Assembly (NCBI GenBank): GCA_002440125.1 | Contig: DJRQ01000031.1 | Span: 1-33,786, forward strand | Direction: 5' to 3' | Length of the DNA: 33,786 bases | Source of the DNA: Caryophanales bacterium UBA6356 | GTDB lineage: Bacteria; Bacillota_I; Bacilli_A; RFN20; CAG-826 | Shown here: in pieces, positions 7,991 to 15,782 of the stretch | Layout of the letters: every line of letters begins with the position of its first letter | Position numbering within the stretch: position 1 is the first letter of the stretch | Program-made: the position numbers and the translations under genes | The notes under the pieces: generated by a model | Told to the model about the DNA's origin: nothing | The model's input: the letters and a program-made list of their open reading frames with translations, nothing else | Database searches by the model: none

Positions 7991-8665
7991 CTACTTTTGT
8001 TCTTTCTCTTCGGAGTGAAGGGCTTTGAGTTCGTCACGAATTTGAGAGAGAAGCTCGACTTCCGTCGGGGCAGGTTTCCCTGGCTCAACTGGCGCAGGTC
8101 TTTCTTCTGGATGCTTAACGAAGTACTCCTCTTGCATCTTAGCTTGCAAAGCAAGTCGCTTTTGCTTGCTCCAATTGTAGACTTTTAAAATAGTGAAAAG
8201 AGTCAAAGCGATGATGAGGAAAGAAATGATCGCATTGATGAATGAGCCCCAGTCAATAAGAGAGCTGCCATTATAGAAATAGGTGCTGCCATGGAGGGTG
8301 TATTTCGAAGTTAAAGCACTCTCAAGGGCGGCATAGTTTCCATCATTCACTTCCACTCCCTTCGTCCCAGCATAGATAGCAGTCATTTCTTGGAGTTCGG
8401 AAACATCAAATTTTTGTCCGATGCCTTCAATTCCTGCCTGAGTGGCGTTAGCAGCAGGCAAAACGGTGACAAGACCCTTAAGGCCTCCTGGAACACCCCA
8501 AGTGCAAACGCTTAGCAAGATGTTCGTGAAAGCAGTGACAATCGCCCCGAAAGCACTGCCCATGATAACGCCAACCGCCATATCAACGACGTTTCCCCGG
8601 CTGATAAAGGATTTAAATTCCTTCCAAAGAGTCTTGGTTTTTTTAGCACCCTTATTTTTCTTCAT
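7991..8665 (-). CDS. mscL: Large-conductance mechanosensitive channel with enlarged external loop
   Basis: MscL opens under membrane tension to release solutes during osmotic downshock. With the ATG at 8665 the protein has 224 residues, against about 120-150 for typical MscL. That start has GGAGG 11 bases upstream; an upstream in-frame ATG at 8728 has no such site. The N-terminal helix and TM1 are clearly MscL: FKSFISRGNVVDMAVGVIMG at about 17-36, with TM1 to about 53. TM2 is at about 139-163 (DWGSFINAIISFLIIALTLF). The loop between them is about 85 residues, roughly twice the usual length. The C-terminus ends in a Pro-rich linker and a charged helix (about 200-224), the usual cytoplasmic bundle. 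It is a single-gene unit with its own terminator. A weak promoter (TTTCGT, 17 bases, TATTAT) lies at 8696-8724. Confidence 0.9.
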   Translation of the reverse strand: MKKNKGAKKTKTLWKEFKSFISRGNVVDMAVGVIMGSAFGAIVTAFTNILLSVCTWGVPGGLKGLVTVLPAANATQAGIEGIGQKFDVSELQEMTAIYAGTKGVEVNDGNYAALESALTSKYTLHGSTYFYNGSSLIDWGSFINAIISFLIIALTLFTILKVYNWSKQKRLALQAKMQEEYFVKHPEERPAPVEPGKPAPTEVELLSQIRDELKALHSEEKEQK

Positions 8666-8863
8666 AAAATAAAAAACCTCCGTAATGCTAGAACAATAAT
8701 AGACACGCATTTTTTGAGACGAAAGCAAAAAAAGAAAAAATTAAAAAACAATTTCGTTTCTTCGGCAAAAAAGTCAAAGAAAATAGTTCTTGAAAGCAAT
8801 TGAAAACAAGTTTCCAATCTATAAAAAAACATAGATAGATACTAATAATTAAGGATATTTGTT

Positions 8864-8959
8864 ACACATTTTCAAATGACGGAAAGAATTCGAAAAAAAG
8901 AAGCCGAAAGAGCGTCAACGAGAAAAACAAGAGAAATTAAGCATCTATTGAAAATGTGT
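8864..8959. repeat. Perfect 12-bp inverted repeat with 72-base spacing
   Basis: ACACATTTTCAA at 8864-8875 is the exact reverse complement of TTGAAAATGTGT at 8948-8959. Inside it, TGACG (8877-8881) can pair with CGTCA (8913-8917). It could be the closing stem of a small RNA or two operator half-sites; the sequence alone does not decide. Confidence 0.6.
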
Positions 8960-9131
8960 TTATATCTATATTTTCAGGTTCTTTTTATACAGTGTATTAA
9001 AACCGAAAATTTGCCTATTGAAGTTAAACAAGCGCTGTAAAAGTGAACAATGCATCGAACGTTTTATATAGAATGGAAAATATTGAAAGCATTTTCATTC
9101 ATTTTCTTTCAACATTCGGAAAGCATTTCGA

Positions 9132-9159
9132 TTGAAAAAGATTTCGCCTTCCTTAATAT
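9132..9159 (+). promoter_or_regulatory. Probable nrdD promoter
   Basis: TTGAAA (9132-9137), a 16-base spacer and TAATAT (9154-9159). Transcription would start near 9166 and give a leader of about 88 bases. In that leader GCGGG (9174-9178) can pair with CCCGC (9224-9228) around a smaller CCCAA/TTGGG hairpin. Confidence 0.5.
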
Positions 9160-9253
9160 TGTTCGAGCAAGGGGCGGGAAACCATAAAGAAGGTCAATCC
9201 CCAAAATTGGGTATTTTTAATGGCCCGCAACGAAAAAAAGAGGTAGGAAAGTT

Positions 9254-11629
9254 ATGATTAAAGTCAAAAAGAGAGATGGCTCTATCGTCGAGTTCGATCT
9301 TAAGAAAATCGAGAACGCGATCGAAAGAGCGTTTTTAGCGGAGCACAAATCTTGCACGAAGGATATGCTCGAAATCTTATCCTTACGCGTTACCGCCGAT
9401 TTCAATAGAAAAGTCGTTAAAGACATCGTCGCCGTTGAAGATATTCAAGACTCCGTTGAAATCGTTCTTATCCAAGCAGGTTACGTGGATGTCGCACGTA
9501 GCTATATGGATTATCGAAAAAAACATGCAGAACTCCGCGATATTCGCAAAACCGAACTTGACTACGCCTCGGTAGTCGATGGCTATTTGAAGGTAAGCGA
9601 TTGGCGAGTTAAAGAGAATAGCACCGTCACTTATTCCGTAGGTGGCCTTATCCTTTCCAATAGTGGCGCTGTCACAGCGAACTATTGGTTAAGCCAAATC
9701 TACGATAAAGAAATTGCCGATGCCCACCGCAATGCCGACATCCATATCCATGACCTAAGCATGCTTACTGGCTATTGCGCAGGCTGGTCTTTAAAGCAAC
9801 TCATTCAACAAGGTTTAGGAGGCGTTCCTGGCAAGATTACCTCATCGCCAGCCAAGCACCTTATGACTTTGAGCAACCAAATGGTGAACTTCCTTGGCAT
9901 CATGCAAAACGAATGGGCCGGTGCGCAAGCCTTCTCCTCTTTTGATACCTATCTCGCTCCTTTTGTGAAGGCAGACAATCTCACCTATAAACAAGTCAAG
10001 CAAGCCGTCCAATCCTTTATATTCGGCGTGAATACCCCATCCCGTTGGGGCACACAAGCACCATTTACCAACATCACGCTCGACTGGACCGTTCCAGAGG
10101 ATTTGAAAAACCTCCCCGCCATCGTCGGTGGCAAGGAAATGGATTTCACCTATGGCGATTGCAAAAAGGAAATGGACATGGTCAATCGCGCTTTCATCGA
10201 AGTGATGATCGAAGGCGATGCCAATGGGCGCGGTTTCCAATACCCAATTCCGACTTACTCCATCACAAAAGACTTCGATTGGAGCGAAAACGAAAACAAC
10301 AAGCTTCTCTTCACGATGACTGCGAAATATGGCACCCCATACTTCAGCAACTACATCAATAGCGACATGAAGCCAAGCGACGTTCGTTCAATGTGTTGCC
10401 GTTTGCGTCTTGACCTCCGTGAACTTCGCAAAAAGAGCGGCGGATTCTTTGGAAGCGGCGAAAGCACTGGCTCTATCGGCGTCGTCACCATCAACATGCC
10501 TCGCATCGCTTATTTAGCGACCGATAAGAGCGATTTCTTCAATCGCCTCGACCATATGATGGACGTTGCAGCTCGTTCCTTGGATGTTAAGAGAAAAACC
10601 ATCACCAAGCTTCTTGAAGCTGGACTTTATCCGTACACCAAGCACTATCTTGGCAGCTTCTCCAACCACTTTAGCACCATCGGCCTTGTCGGCATGAACG
10701 AAGCTTGCCTCAATGCCCGCTGGATCAAAGAAGACCTTACTCACGAAGAAGCGCAAAACTTCACCGTTGAAGTGCTTAATCACATGAGAACGCGTTTAAG
10801 CGACTATCAAGAAAGATATGGCGATCTCTTTAACCTGGAAGCTACACCTGCCGAAAGCACTGCTTTTAGACTTGCTAAGCACGATCGTGAGCGTTATCCG
10901 GACATTATCACAGCCGGTAAAGCGGGCGAAGTTCCTTATTACACCAATAGCTCTCATTTGCCAGTTGGCTATACCAATGACATCTTCACCGCTTTAGATA
11001 TCGAAGATAAATTCCAAACGCTTTATACTTCCGGCACCGTCTTCCACGCTTTCCTTGGGCAACGCTTGCCGAATTGGGAGAGTTGCATGAAGCTCGTGCG
11101 TAAAATTGCCGAAAACTACAAGCTTCCTTACTACACCATGAGCCCGACCTATTCCATTTGCCGCGAGCACGGCTATTTGGCTGGTGAAGTTTGGAAGTGC
11201 CCACATTGCGGCAAAGAAACAGAAGTCTATAGCCGTATCACCGGTTACTATCGTCCAGTTAAAAACTGGAACGATGGCAAACTCCAAGAATTCAAAGACC
11301 GTCAAACCTACAACATCGACCTCGACGAAAAGATAACAAAGCACGAAGATACTTGCGAATGTGAGAAAGAAGCCCAGGAAGCTCCGAAAGTAACTGAAAT
11401 CATGTTATTCACTTCCCCAACTTGCCCCAATTGCAAGATGGCGAAAATGATGCTTGAAAAGGCGGGTATCGCTTATAAGAACGTCGATGCCATTAAGAAC
11501 AAAGATCTGACTATCGCTTATGGCATTACGAAAGCGCCAACGCTTCTTGTCCCTAATGGCGAAAGCTACGATGTCTATGACGACGCTTCCCAAATTCGTG
11601 GCTATATTCAAAGCGTGAAGGGAAACTAA
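9254..11629 (+). CDS. nrdD: Anaerobic ribonucleoside-triphosphate reductase with C-terminal redoxin domain
   Basis: Class III ribonucleotide reductase, which makes dNTPs from NTPs without oxygen through a glycyl radical. It has 791 residues in this order: an ATP-cone (1-95, KRDGSIVEFDLKKIENAI); the catalytic barrel with Cys175 (GYCAGW) and Cys381/Cys382 (MCCRLRLD); a zinc site (SICREHGYL, CPHC at 649-652); and the glycyl-radical motif RITGYYRP with Gly664. After about residue 705, where most NrdD proteins end, comes an 80-residue glutaredoxin/thioredoxin-like domain with the active site CPNC at 724-727. The start at 9254 has AGGTAGGAAAG just upstream. A thioredoxin reductase gene follows after three bases, which suggests it reduces the fused redoxin and so supplies electrons. 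The activase gene nrdG lies convergently just beyond. Confidence 0.96.
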   Translation: MIKVKKRDGSIVEFDLKKIENAIERAFLAEHKSCTKDMLEILSLRVTADFNRKVVKDIVAVEDIQDSVEIVLIQAGYVDVARSYMDYRKKHAELRDIRKTELDYASVVDGYLKVSDWRVKENSTVTYSVGGLILSNSGAVTANYWLSQIYDKEIADAHRNADIHIHDLSMLTGYCAGWSLKQLIQQGLGGVPGKITSSPAKHLMTLSNQMVNFLGIMQNEWAGAQAFSSFDTYLAPFVKADNLTYKQVKQAVQSFIFGVNTPSRWGTQAPFTNITLDWTVPEDLKNLPAIVGGKEMDFTYGDCKKEMDMVNRAFIEVMIEGDANGRGFQYPIPTYSITKDFDWSENENNKLLFTMTAKYGTPYFSNYINSDMKPSDVRSMCCRLRLDLRELRKKSGGFFGSGESTGSIGVVTINMPRIAYLATDKSDFFNRLDHMMDVAARSLDVKRKTITKLLEAGLYPYTKHYLGSFSNHFSTIGLVGMNEACLNARWIKEDLTHEEAQNFTVEVLNHMRTRLSDYQERYGDLFNLEATPAESTAFRLAKHDRERYPDIITAGKAGEVPYYTNSSHLPVGYTNDIFTALDIEDKFQTLYTSGTVFHAFLGQRLPNWESCMKLVRKIAENYKLPYYTMSPTYSICREHGYLAGEVWKCPHCGKETEVYSRITGYYRPVKNWNDGKLQEFKDRQTYNIDLDEKITKHEDTCECEKEAQEAPKVTEIMLFTSPTCPNCKMAKMMLEKAGIAYKNVDAIKNKDLTIAYGITKAPTLLVPNGESYDVYDDASQIRGYIQSVKGN

Positions 11630-11632
11630 ATA

Positions 11633-12556
11633 ATGGTGTCCGATATCCTTATTATCGGCGGAGGAGCCGCGGCAATGACCGCGGCCCTTTATGCTAGTAG
11701 AGCTGGTTATCAAGTAACGCTTGTTGAGAAAAACGCGTTTGGTGGCCAAATCGCCGATTCTCCAAAAGTCGAAAACTTCCCCACCATTCAGAGCATATCG
11801 GGACTTGAGCTTTCCAACCGCATGTTCGAGCAAATTTCCGATCTTGGTACCAATATCGAAATGGACGAGATATTGAGCCTTCAAAAGAAAGACGGAATAT
11901 TCATCATTCAAGGGCAATTTGATTCCTACTTCGCCAAAAGCGTGATTCTTGCTACTGGCGTCAAGCATCGTGCACTTGGCATCAAAGGCGAAAAGGAGTT
12001 CTTAGGAAAGGGCGTCAGCTATTGCGCCGTCTGCGATGGGGCCTTCTACACTGGAGAAAAAACGATGGTTATTGGCGATGGCAATAGCGCCCTCCAATAC
12101 GCCCTTATGTTGGCAAAAACTTCCTCGCGAGTCGATGTTGTGACGCTCTTTGATCGTTTCTTTGGCGATAAAGTCCTCGTCGAAGCACTCCAAGCTCAAA
12201 AAAACGTCTTCGTCTCTCACAATCTCAATTCCCTTGAATTCTATGGCGAAGAACGTCTTAAAGGCGTTCTCTTCGAAGACACCATCACGAAAGAACAAAA
12301 AAGAATAGAAACGAATGGTTGCTTCATTGCCATCGGCCAAGTTCCAGATAATGAAAGATTCCAGAATCTCATCGACCTGGAAAAAGGATTCATCGTCACA
12401 AACGATGCCATGGAAACAAAAACGCCTGGCCTTTTCGCTGCTGGGGATTGCCGCGTAAAAAAAGTGCGACAGCTCACGACCGCTTGTAACGATGGAGCAA
12501 TCGCATCCTTGGCCGCGGGAACTTATCTTTCATCGCTTAAACCGAATACCCTCTAA
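11633..12556 (+). CDS. trxB: Thioredoxin-disulfide reductase
   Basis: An FAD- and NADPH-dependent enzyme that reduces thioredoxin-fold partners. Its 307 residues are the normal size. Features in order: the FAD-binding motif GGGAAA (9-14), the family segment NAFGGQI, the redox-active pair Cys131-Cys134 (CAVCDGAF), an NADPH-binding motif GDGNSA near 150, and the C-terminal FAD motif FAAGDCR. It begins three bases after the nrdD stop and is surely cotranscribed. No free thioredoxin gene is present here, so the redoxin domain of NrdD is the likely local substrate, although a genome-wide thioredoxin is also possible. Its 3' end overlaps nrdG by 20 bases tail to tail. Confidence 0.94.
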   Translation: MVSDILIIGGGAAAMTAALYASRAGYQVTLVEKNAFGGQIADSPKVENFPTIQSISGLELSNRMFEQISDLGTNIEMDEILSLQKKDGIFIIQGQFDSYFAKSVILATGVKHRALGIKGEKEFLGKGVSYCAVCDGAFYTGEKTMVIGDGNSALQYALMLAKTSSRVDVVTLFDRFFGDKVLVEALQAQKNVFVSHNLNSLEFYGEERLKGVLFEDTITKEQKRIETNGCFIAIGQVPDNERFQNLIDLEKGFIVTNDAMETKTPGLFAAGDCRVKKVRQLTTACNDGAIASLAAGTYLSSLKPNTL

Positions 12557-13232
12557 GATCGACGAATCCGATGTTTTTTTCCAAGATAGCCTTGGCTTCC
12601 AAGGCTTTTTCTTTTGGAAGTTCGTGAAGACCATGACGAATGCAATTTTCGTTATCGATGTAGCGTTGAATAAAATACTTCGGAGCTCCTTTTATCCATT
12701 TCCCGATTTCTTCAAAGTCACGAAGGCTATGATATTCCAAAATGGCTGTCGTTCTAAATTCAAATGGAATTTGCGATGATTTTAAGATATCAATGGACTT
12801 TTCTACTTTTGAAAGTTCCAGCAAAACACCAGAGGTCATCGCGTATTTTTCCTTCGAGTTTTTAATATCCATTGCCACGTAATCGATAAGCTTCTTATCA
12901 AGAAGATCTTGCAGAACTTCTGGACGAGAGCCATTAGTATCCAGTTTCACCTCATAACCAAGCGATTTGATGTCTCCTATCTTTTCCTTCAAGTCTTCCA
13001 TCATCGTGGGTTCGCCACCGCTTATGCAAACAGCATCCAAAACGCCTTTTCTTTTGGAAAGATAATTCATTATTTCTTGCCAAGGAATCCGAGGTGCCTT
13101 ACCAGGCGCAAGAACCAAAGAGGAATTGTGACAAAAAGGACAACGGAAATCACAGCCAGCGACAAAAAGAGTTGTGCTAATATGCTCATCGAAATCGAGC
13201 AAAGAAAGTTTTTCCCAGCCTGAAAAATCCAT
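12537..13232 (-). CDS. nrdG: Anaerobic ribonucleotide reductase-activating protein (radical SAM)
   Basis: This protein uses S-adenosylmethionine and a 4Fe-4S cluster to put the glycyl radical on NrdD. It has 231 residues. The cluster motif is CX3CX2C at Cys27, Cys31 and Cys34 (CDFRCPFC), preceded by the substrate-side segment DFDEHISTTLFVAG. The SAM-binding SGGEPT follows at about 70. It resembles the longer NrdG/pyruvate-formate-lyase-activase-like form more than the 154-residue E. coli NrdG. It is encoded opposite to nrdD-trxB and converges on trxB with a 20-base overlap. TATAAT ends six bases before the ATG with no Shine-Dalgarno sequence, so a leaderless transcript is likely. A generic glycyl-radical activase is the alternative, but the neighbouring nrdD makes NrdG the best call. 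Confidence 0.93.
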   Translation of the reverse strand: MDFSGWEKLSLLDFDEHISTTLFVAGCDFRCPFCHNSSLVLAPGKAPRIPWQEIMNYLSKRKGVLDAVCISGGEPTMMEDLKEKIGDIKSLGYEVKLDTNGSRPEVLQDLLDKKLIDYVAMDIKNSKEKYAMTSGVLLELSKVEKSIDILKSSQIPFEFRTTAILEYHSLRDFEEIGKWIKGAPKYFIQRYIDNENCIRHGLHELPKEKALEAKAILEKNIGFVDLRGYSV

Positions 13233-13238
13233 ACCGAG

Positions 13239-13244
13239 ATTATA
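13239..13244 (-). promoter_or_regulatory. -10 element of nrdG (leaderless)
   Basis: A perfect TATAAT on the minus strand, exactly six bases before the nrdG ATG. No Shine-Dalgarno sequence can fit in the transcript. Confidence 0.6.
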
Positions 13245-13254
13245 ACCGAGTTAA

Positions 13255-13293
13255 AAGAAAAAGAGAGAAAAGAAGCTAAAGTCGAAGCGACTT
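13255..13293 (-). terminator. Terminator overlapping the 3' end of the DUF2804 gene
   Basis: On the minus strand AAGTCG-CTT-CGACTT forms a 6-bp stem with a 3-base loop inside the last codons, with TAG right after it. A long T/C-rich tract (CTTCTTTTCTCTCTTTTTC) follows. The stem is short, so termination efficiency is uncertain. Confidence 0.5.
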
Positions 13294-14361
13294 ATCTTCG
13301 CCAACCGCTAAAGCATCCTTGAATTCATGTTTCGTTCCATCTTCTTCAAGAACAAAACCATTTAGCCTTCCAAAAGTCACAAAATATTGAATGCTTGCCA
13401 CTAAGGCGTTCGCCCTATTGGCATAAGTGGATGTAATTTGATATTCCAAATCAACCATCCCATATCGATCGACGATATGCCAGGAAAGGAACTTCTCCTT
13501 CCCGTCATGAAATCGCGACGCCTTCCCTGTTTTGAAAAATGTAACAGGCGGAAGCAAGGAAGTTCTATTCGGTAGCCAAATAAGATTTTCGTTATAATCG
13601 TGGGGATTCGTCGATTGATTTTCCGTAAGGTTAAAAGCAAAAAAATCTCCATTTTCGTCTTTTCCCATAAAGGTGAGCCAATCGTAATGACTCACATAGG
13701 GGTAATAGGCACGATGATCATCGATAATGGCCGTACTCTCTTCGTTAAGATTATAACGGATGCCATCGATTTCGATGAATCCGTCGGCCTTAAAGAAAAG
13801 CTTTTCGGTGACAAGAGGTCTATTTTGCCCGAAGGGAATAGAAACATTTGAAGGCAATGAGAGCCCTTTTAAGCGGAATTTGTAGAGGATTTTATGATTT
13901 TTAGAAAAATGATGTCCTTCGATTGAGGCTTTTTTGTCTTCAAAATAATTTTCAAAACGAAGGCCGCTGATAGCAGTCTTCGCCTCGGTGATATGTCCTT
14001 GCAAAAGGTTCTCGGCAATACGCACATTCTTTCTTGCGGTGATTGTCGATAAATCAAGCGTCTCATTCGTTTTCTCTAAATAAACGACATCAAAATCAAC
14101 CCCAAAAAGACCCATATCGCTTACGCCAGCAACCAAATATCCGCCAGGAAAACGAACTTCCACCGCCTCCCATAAGGTAAGACGCATCTTCTTAAAGAGA
14201 TCTGGCGCCGCTGTTGGCTTTTTGCAATCCAGTATGTTGAAAACCTCGAACTCCTTATCAAAAGTTCCAAAGCAGGCTTGGCCATCTTTTACCAATGCTC
14301 TTGGCGTAGAGACGCTTCGTCTTTTCGGCGAAATAAAAGAAGCGTAGTCCTTTGTTTCCAT
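13276..14361 (-). CDS. DUF2804-family protein
   Basis: A 361-residue soluble protein with no signal peptide or membrane segment. I assign it to DUF2804 from the pattern of the central and C-terminal parts. A duplicated beta-rich layout shows segments such as LRFENYF, FADGFIEIDGIRYNL, an acidic EESTAIIDDHRAYYPYVSHYDWLTFMG region (about 205-231) and NPHDYNENLIW. The family has no established function and resembles beta-sandwich, lipocalin- or AttH-like proteins. The ATG at 14361 has AGGGGA a few bases upstream. A promoter with TAAACT (14384-14389) and TTGTCC (14408-14413), 18 bases apart, is plausible. It is divergent from rarA. I cannot assign a role from context. Confidence 0.72.
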   Translation of the reverse strand: METKDYASFISPKRRSVSTPRALVKDGQACFGTFDKEFEVFNILDCKKPTAAPDLFKKMRLTLWEAVEVRFPGGYLVAGVSDMGLFGVDFDVVYLEKTNETLDLSTITARKNVRIAENLLQGHITEAKTAISGLRFENYFEDKKASIEGHHFSKNHKILYKFRLKGLSLPSNVSIPFGQNRPLVTEKLFFKADGFIEIDGIRYNLNEESTAIIDDHRAYYPYVSHYDWLTFMGKDENGDFFAFNLTENQSTNPHDYNENLIWLPNRTSLLPPVTFFKTGKASRFHDGKEKFLSWHIVDRYGMVDLEYQITSTYANRANALVASIQYFVTFGRLNGFVLEEDGTKHEFKDALAVGEDKSLRL

Positions 14362-14383
14362 AAGATCCCCTGTTTCTAAAAAT

Positions 14384-14413
14384 AGTTTACGGCATAAACG
14401 AGTTTTAGGACAA
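14384..14413 (-). promoter_or_regulatory. Possible promoter of the DUF2804 gene
   Basis: Minus-strand TTGTCC (14408-14413), an 18-base spacer and TAAACT (14384-14389), about 22 bases before the ATG. A Shine-Dalgarno AGGGGA lies in the leader. Confidence 0.4.
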
Positions 14414-14444
14414 GAATGATTGCCCTATTTGCTTTGTATTGTTC

Positions 14445-14450
14445 TACAAT
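14445..14450 (+). promoter_or_regulatory. -10 element of rarA
   Basis: TACAAT, nine bases before the chosen rarA ATG, with TTGCCC 19 bases further upstream. The leader would be only about two or three bases long. Confidence 0.5.
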
Positions 14451-14459
14451 AGCAATTGC

Positions 14460-15782
14460 ATGAACGGACAACTTTCTTTTTTCAAAGGACCTTCCGAACC
14501 ACTCGCTGAACGCCTCCGTCCGAGAACCTTAGATGAATTCGTCGGCCAAAAGCAACTCGTCGGCGATGGGATGATTTTGAAAAAACTCATTGAAAGCGAT
14601 CAGATTCCCTCGATGATTTTTTGGGGTCCGCCAGGCGTTGGAAAAACAACGCTGGCCAGCATTATCGCAAAGCAAACGAAAGCGGAATTCATCACTTTCA
14701 GTGCCGTCACAAGCGGCATCAAAGAAATCAAAACGGTGATGGAACAAGCGGACAAGAATCGTATTTTCGGAACTAAAACAATTCTTTTCGTCGATGAAAT
14801 CCATCGTTTCAATAAAGCTCAGCAAGATGCATTTTTGCCCTATGTCGAAAAAGGGTCCATCATTCTTATCGGTGCCACAACGGAAAATCCATCTTTTGAG
14901 ATCAATAACGCCTTGTTAAGCCGTTGCAAGGTCTTCGTTTTGAAATCTCTTTCCAACGATGACGTTGTTTCTCTCCTTGAAAGGGCGATTCATTCTCCAG
15001 AAGGCTTTGGCGAGGAGAAGATAAGCATCAATAAAGAATGTCTGGAGCTCATTGCGAACTTTTCCAATGGCGATGCGCGAAACGCTTTGAACACATTGGA
15101 AATGACTCTTCTTAACAGCCCTCGCAAGAATGGTGTGATTCAAGTCGATAAAACGCTTATTGAACAAGTAACGAGCAAAAAGTCCCTTTTATACGATAAA
15201 AAAGGCGAGGAGCATTACAATATCATCAGTGCTCTCCATAAATCCATGCGCAACAGCGATCCTGATGCTGCCGTTTATTGGCTCGCCAGGATGCTGGAAG
15301 CGGGAGAAGATCCCCTTTATGTTGCTAGGAGAGTCGTACGTTTTGCTTCAGAAGACGTAGGATTAGCAGATCCTAAGGCCCTTGGGGTCGCCGTAAGCGC
15401 TTATGAAGCTTGCCATGACATCGGCATGCCTGAATGCTCCGTTTGTCTTACGGAAGCGGTCATCTATATGGCAATGTCGCCAAAAAGCAACGCCATGGAG
15501 CTTGCCTATAATTCAGCCAAAGAAGATGCACTAAAGCAAATCGATGAACCCGTTCCAATGAACATAAGAAACGCCCCTACCAAACTTATGAAGGAACTCG
15601 GTTATGGGGAAGGATATGTGTACGCTCACGACACCAAAGAGAAAATGGCGGCCATGCAGTGTTTGCCAGACAGTCTAAAAGACAAGACCTACTATATGCC
15701 AACCGAACAAGGGCTCGAAGCCAAATACAAAGCTAGGTTAAACGAAATCAAATCGTGGAAAAAAGCCAACATGAAAAAATGA
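14460..15782 (+). CDS. rarA: Replication-associated recombination protein A (AAA+ ATPase)
   Basis: RarA/MgsA is a clamp-loader-like AAA+ ATPase that acts at stalled replication forks. With the ATG at 14460 it has 440 residues, the normal size. It shows the family start (PLAERLRPRTLDEFVGQ, 14-30), Walker A GPPGVGKT (56-63), Walker B with FVDEIHRFNKAQQDA near 110-124, the sensor region GATTENPSF, and the C-terminal tetramerisation domain. An earlier in-frame ATG at 14439 lies upstream of the -10 element, so I reject it. Residues 4-8 read QLSFF, which resembles a sliding-clamp-binding motif; that role is an inference. The gene is a single unit, divergent from the DUF2804 gene. No clear terminator follows. 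Confidence 0.94.
   Translation: MNGQLSFFKGPSEPLAERLRPRTLDEFVGQKQLVGDGMILKKLIESDQIPSMIFWGPPGVGKTTLASIIAKQTKAEFITFSAVTSGIKEIKTVMEQADKNRIFGTKTILFVDEIHRFNKAQQDAFLPYVEKGSIILIGATTENPSFEINNALLSRCKVFVLKSLSNDDVVSLLERAIHSPEGFGEEKISINKECLELIANFSNGDARNALNTLEMTLLNSPRKNGVIQVDKTLIEQVTSKKSLLYDKKGEEHYNIISALHKSMRNSDPDAAVYWLARMLEAGEDPLYVARRVVRFASEDVGLADPKALGVAVSAYEACHDIGMPECSVCLTEAVIYMAMSPKSNAMELAYNSAKEDALKQIDEPVPMNIRNAPTKLMKELGYGEGYVYAHDTKEKMAAMQCLPDSLKDKTYYMPTEQGLEAKYKARLNEIKSWKKANMKK

Larger units (their letters stand above)
8666..9253. other. AT-rich intergenic region between mscL and nrdD
   Basis: About 590 bases without a convincing gene on either strand. It holds the divergent promoters of mscL and nrdD. 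It also has a perfect 12-bp inverted repeat (8864-8875 against 8948-8959), a hairpin TTGAAAG/CTTTCAA (9083-9089 and 9106-9112), the small dyad ATACA-G-TGTAT (8987-8997), and repeated TTGAAA and AAAGCATTT words. I recognise no NrdR box, FNR site or riboswitch. Its length in an otherwise compact window suggests real regulatory content. Confidence 0.5.

Noticed and set aside
8666..9253. NrdR box, cobalamin riboswitch or replication origin in the nrdD upstream gap
   Set aside because: No pair of NrdR boxes, no conserved riboswitch core and no cluster of DnaA boxes (TTATCCACA) could be found by reading.
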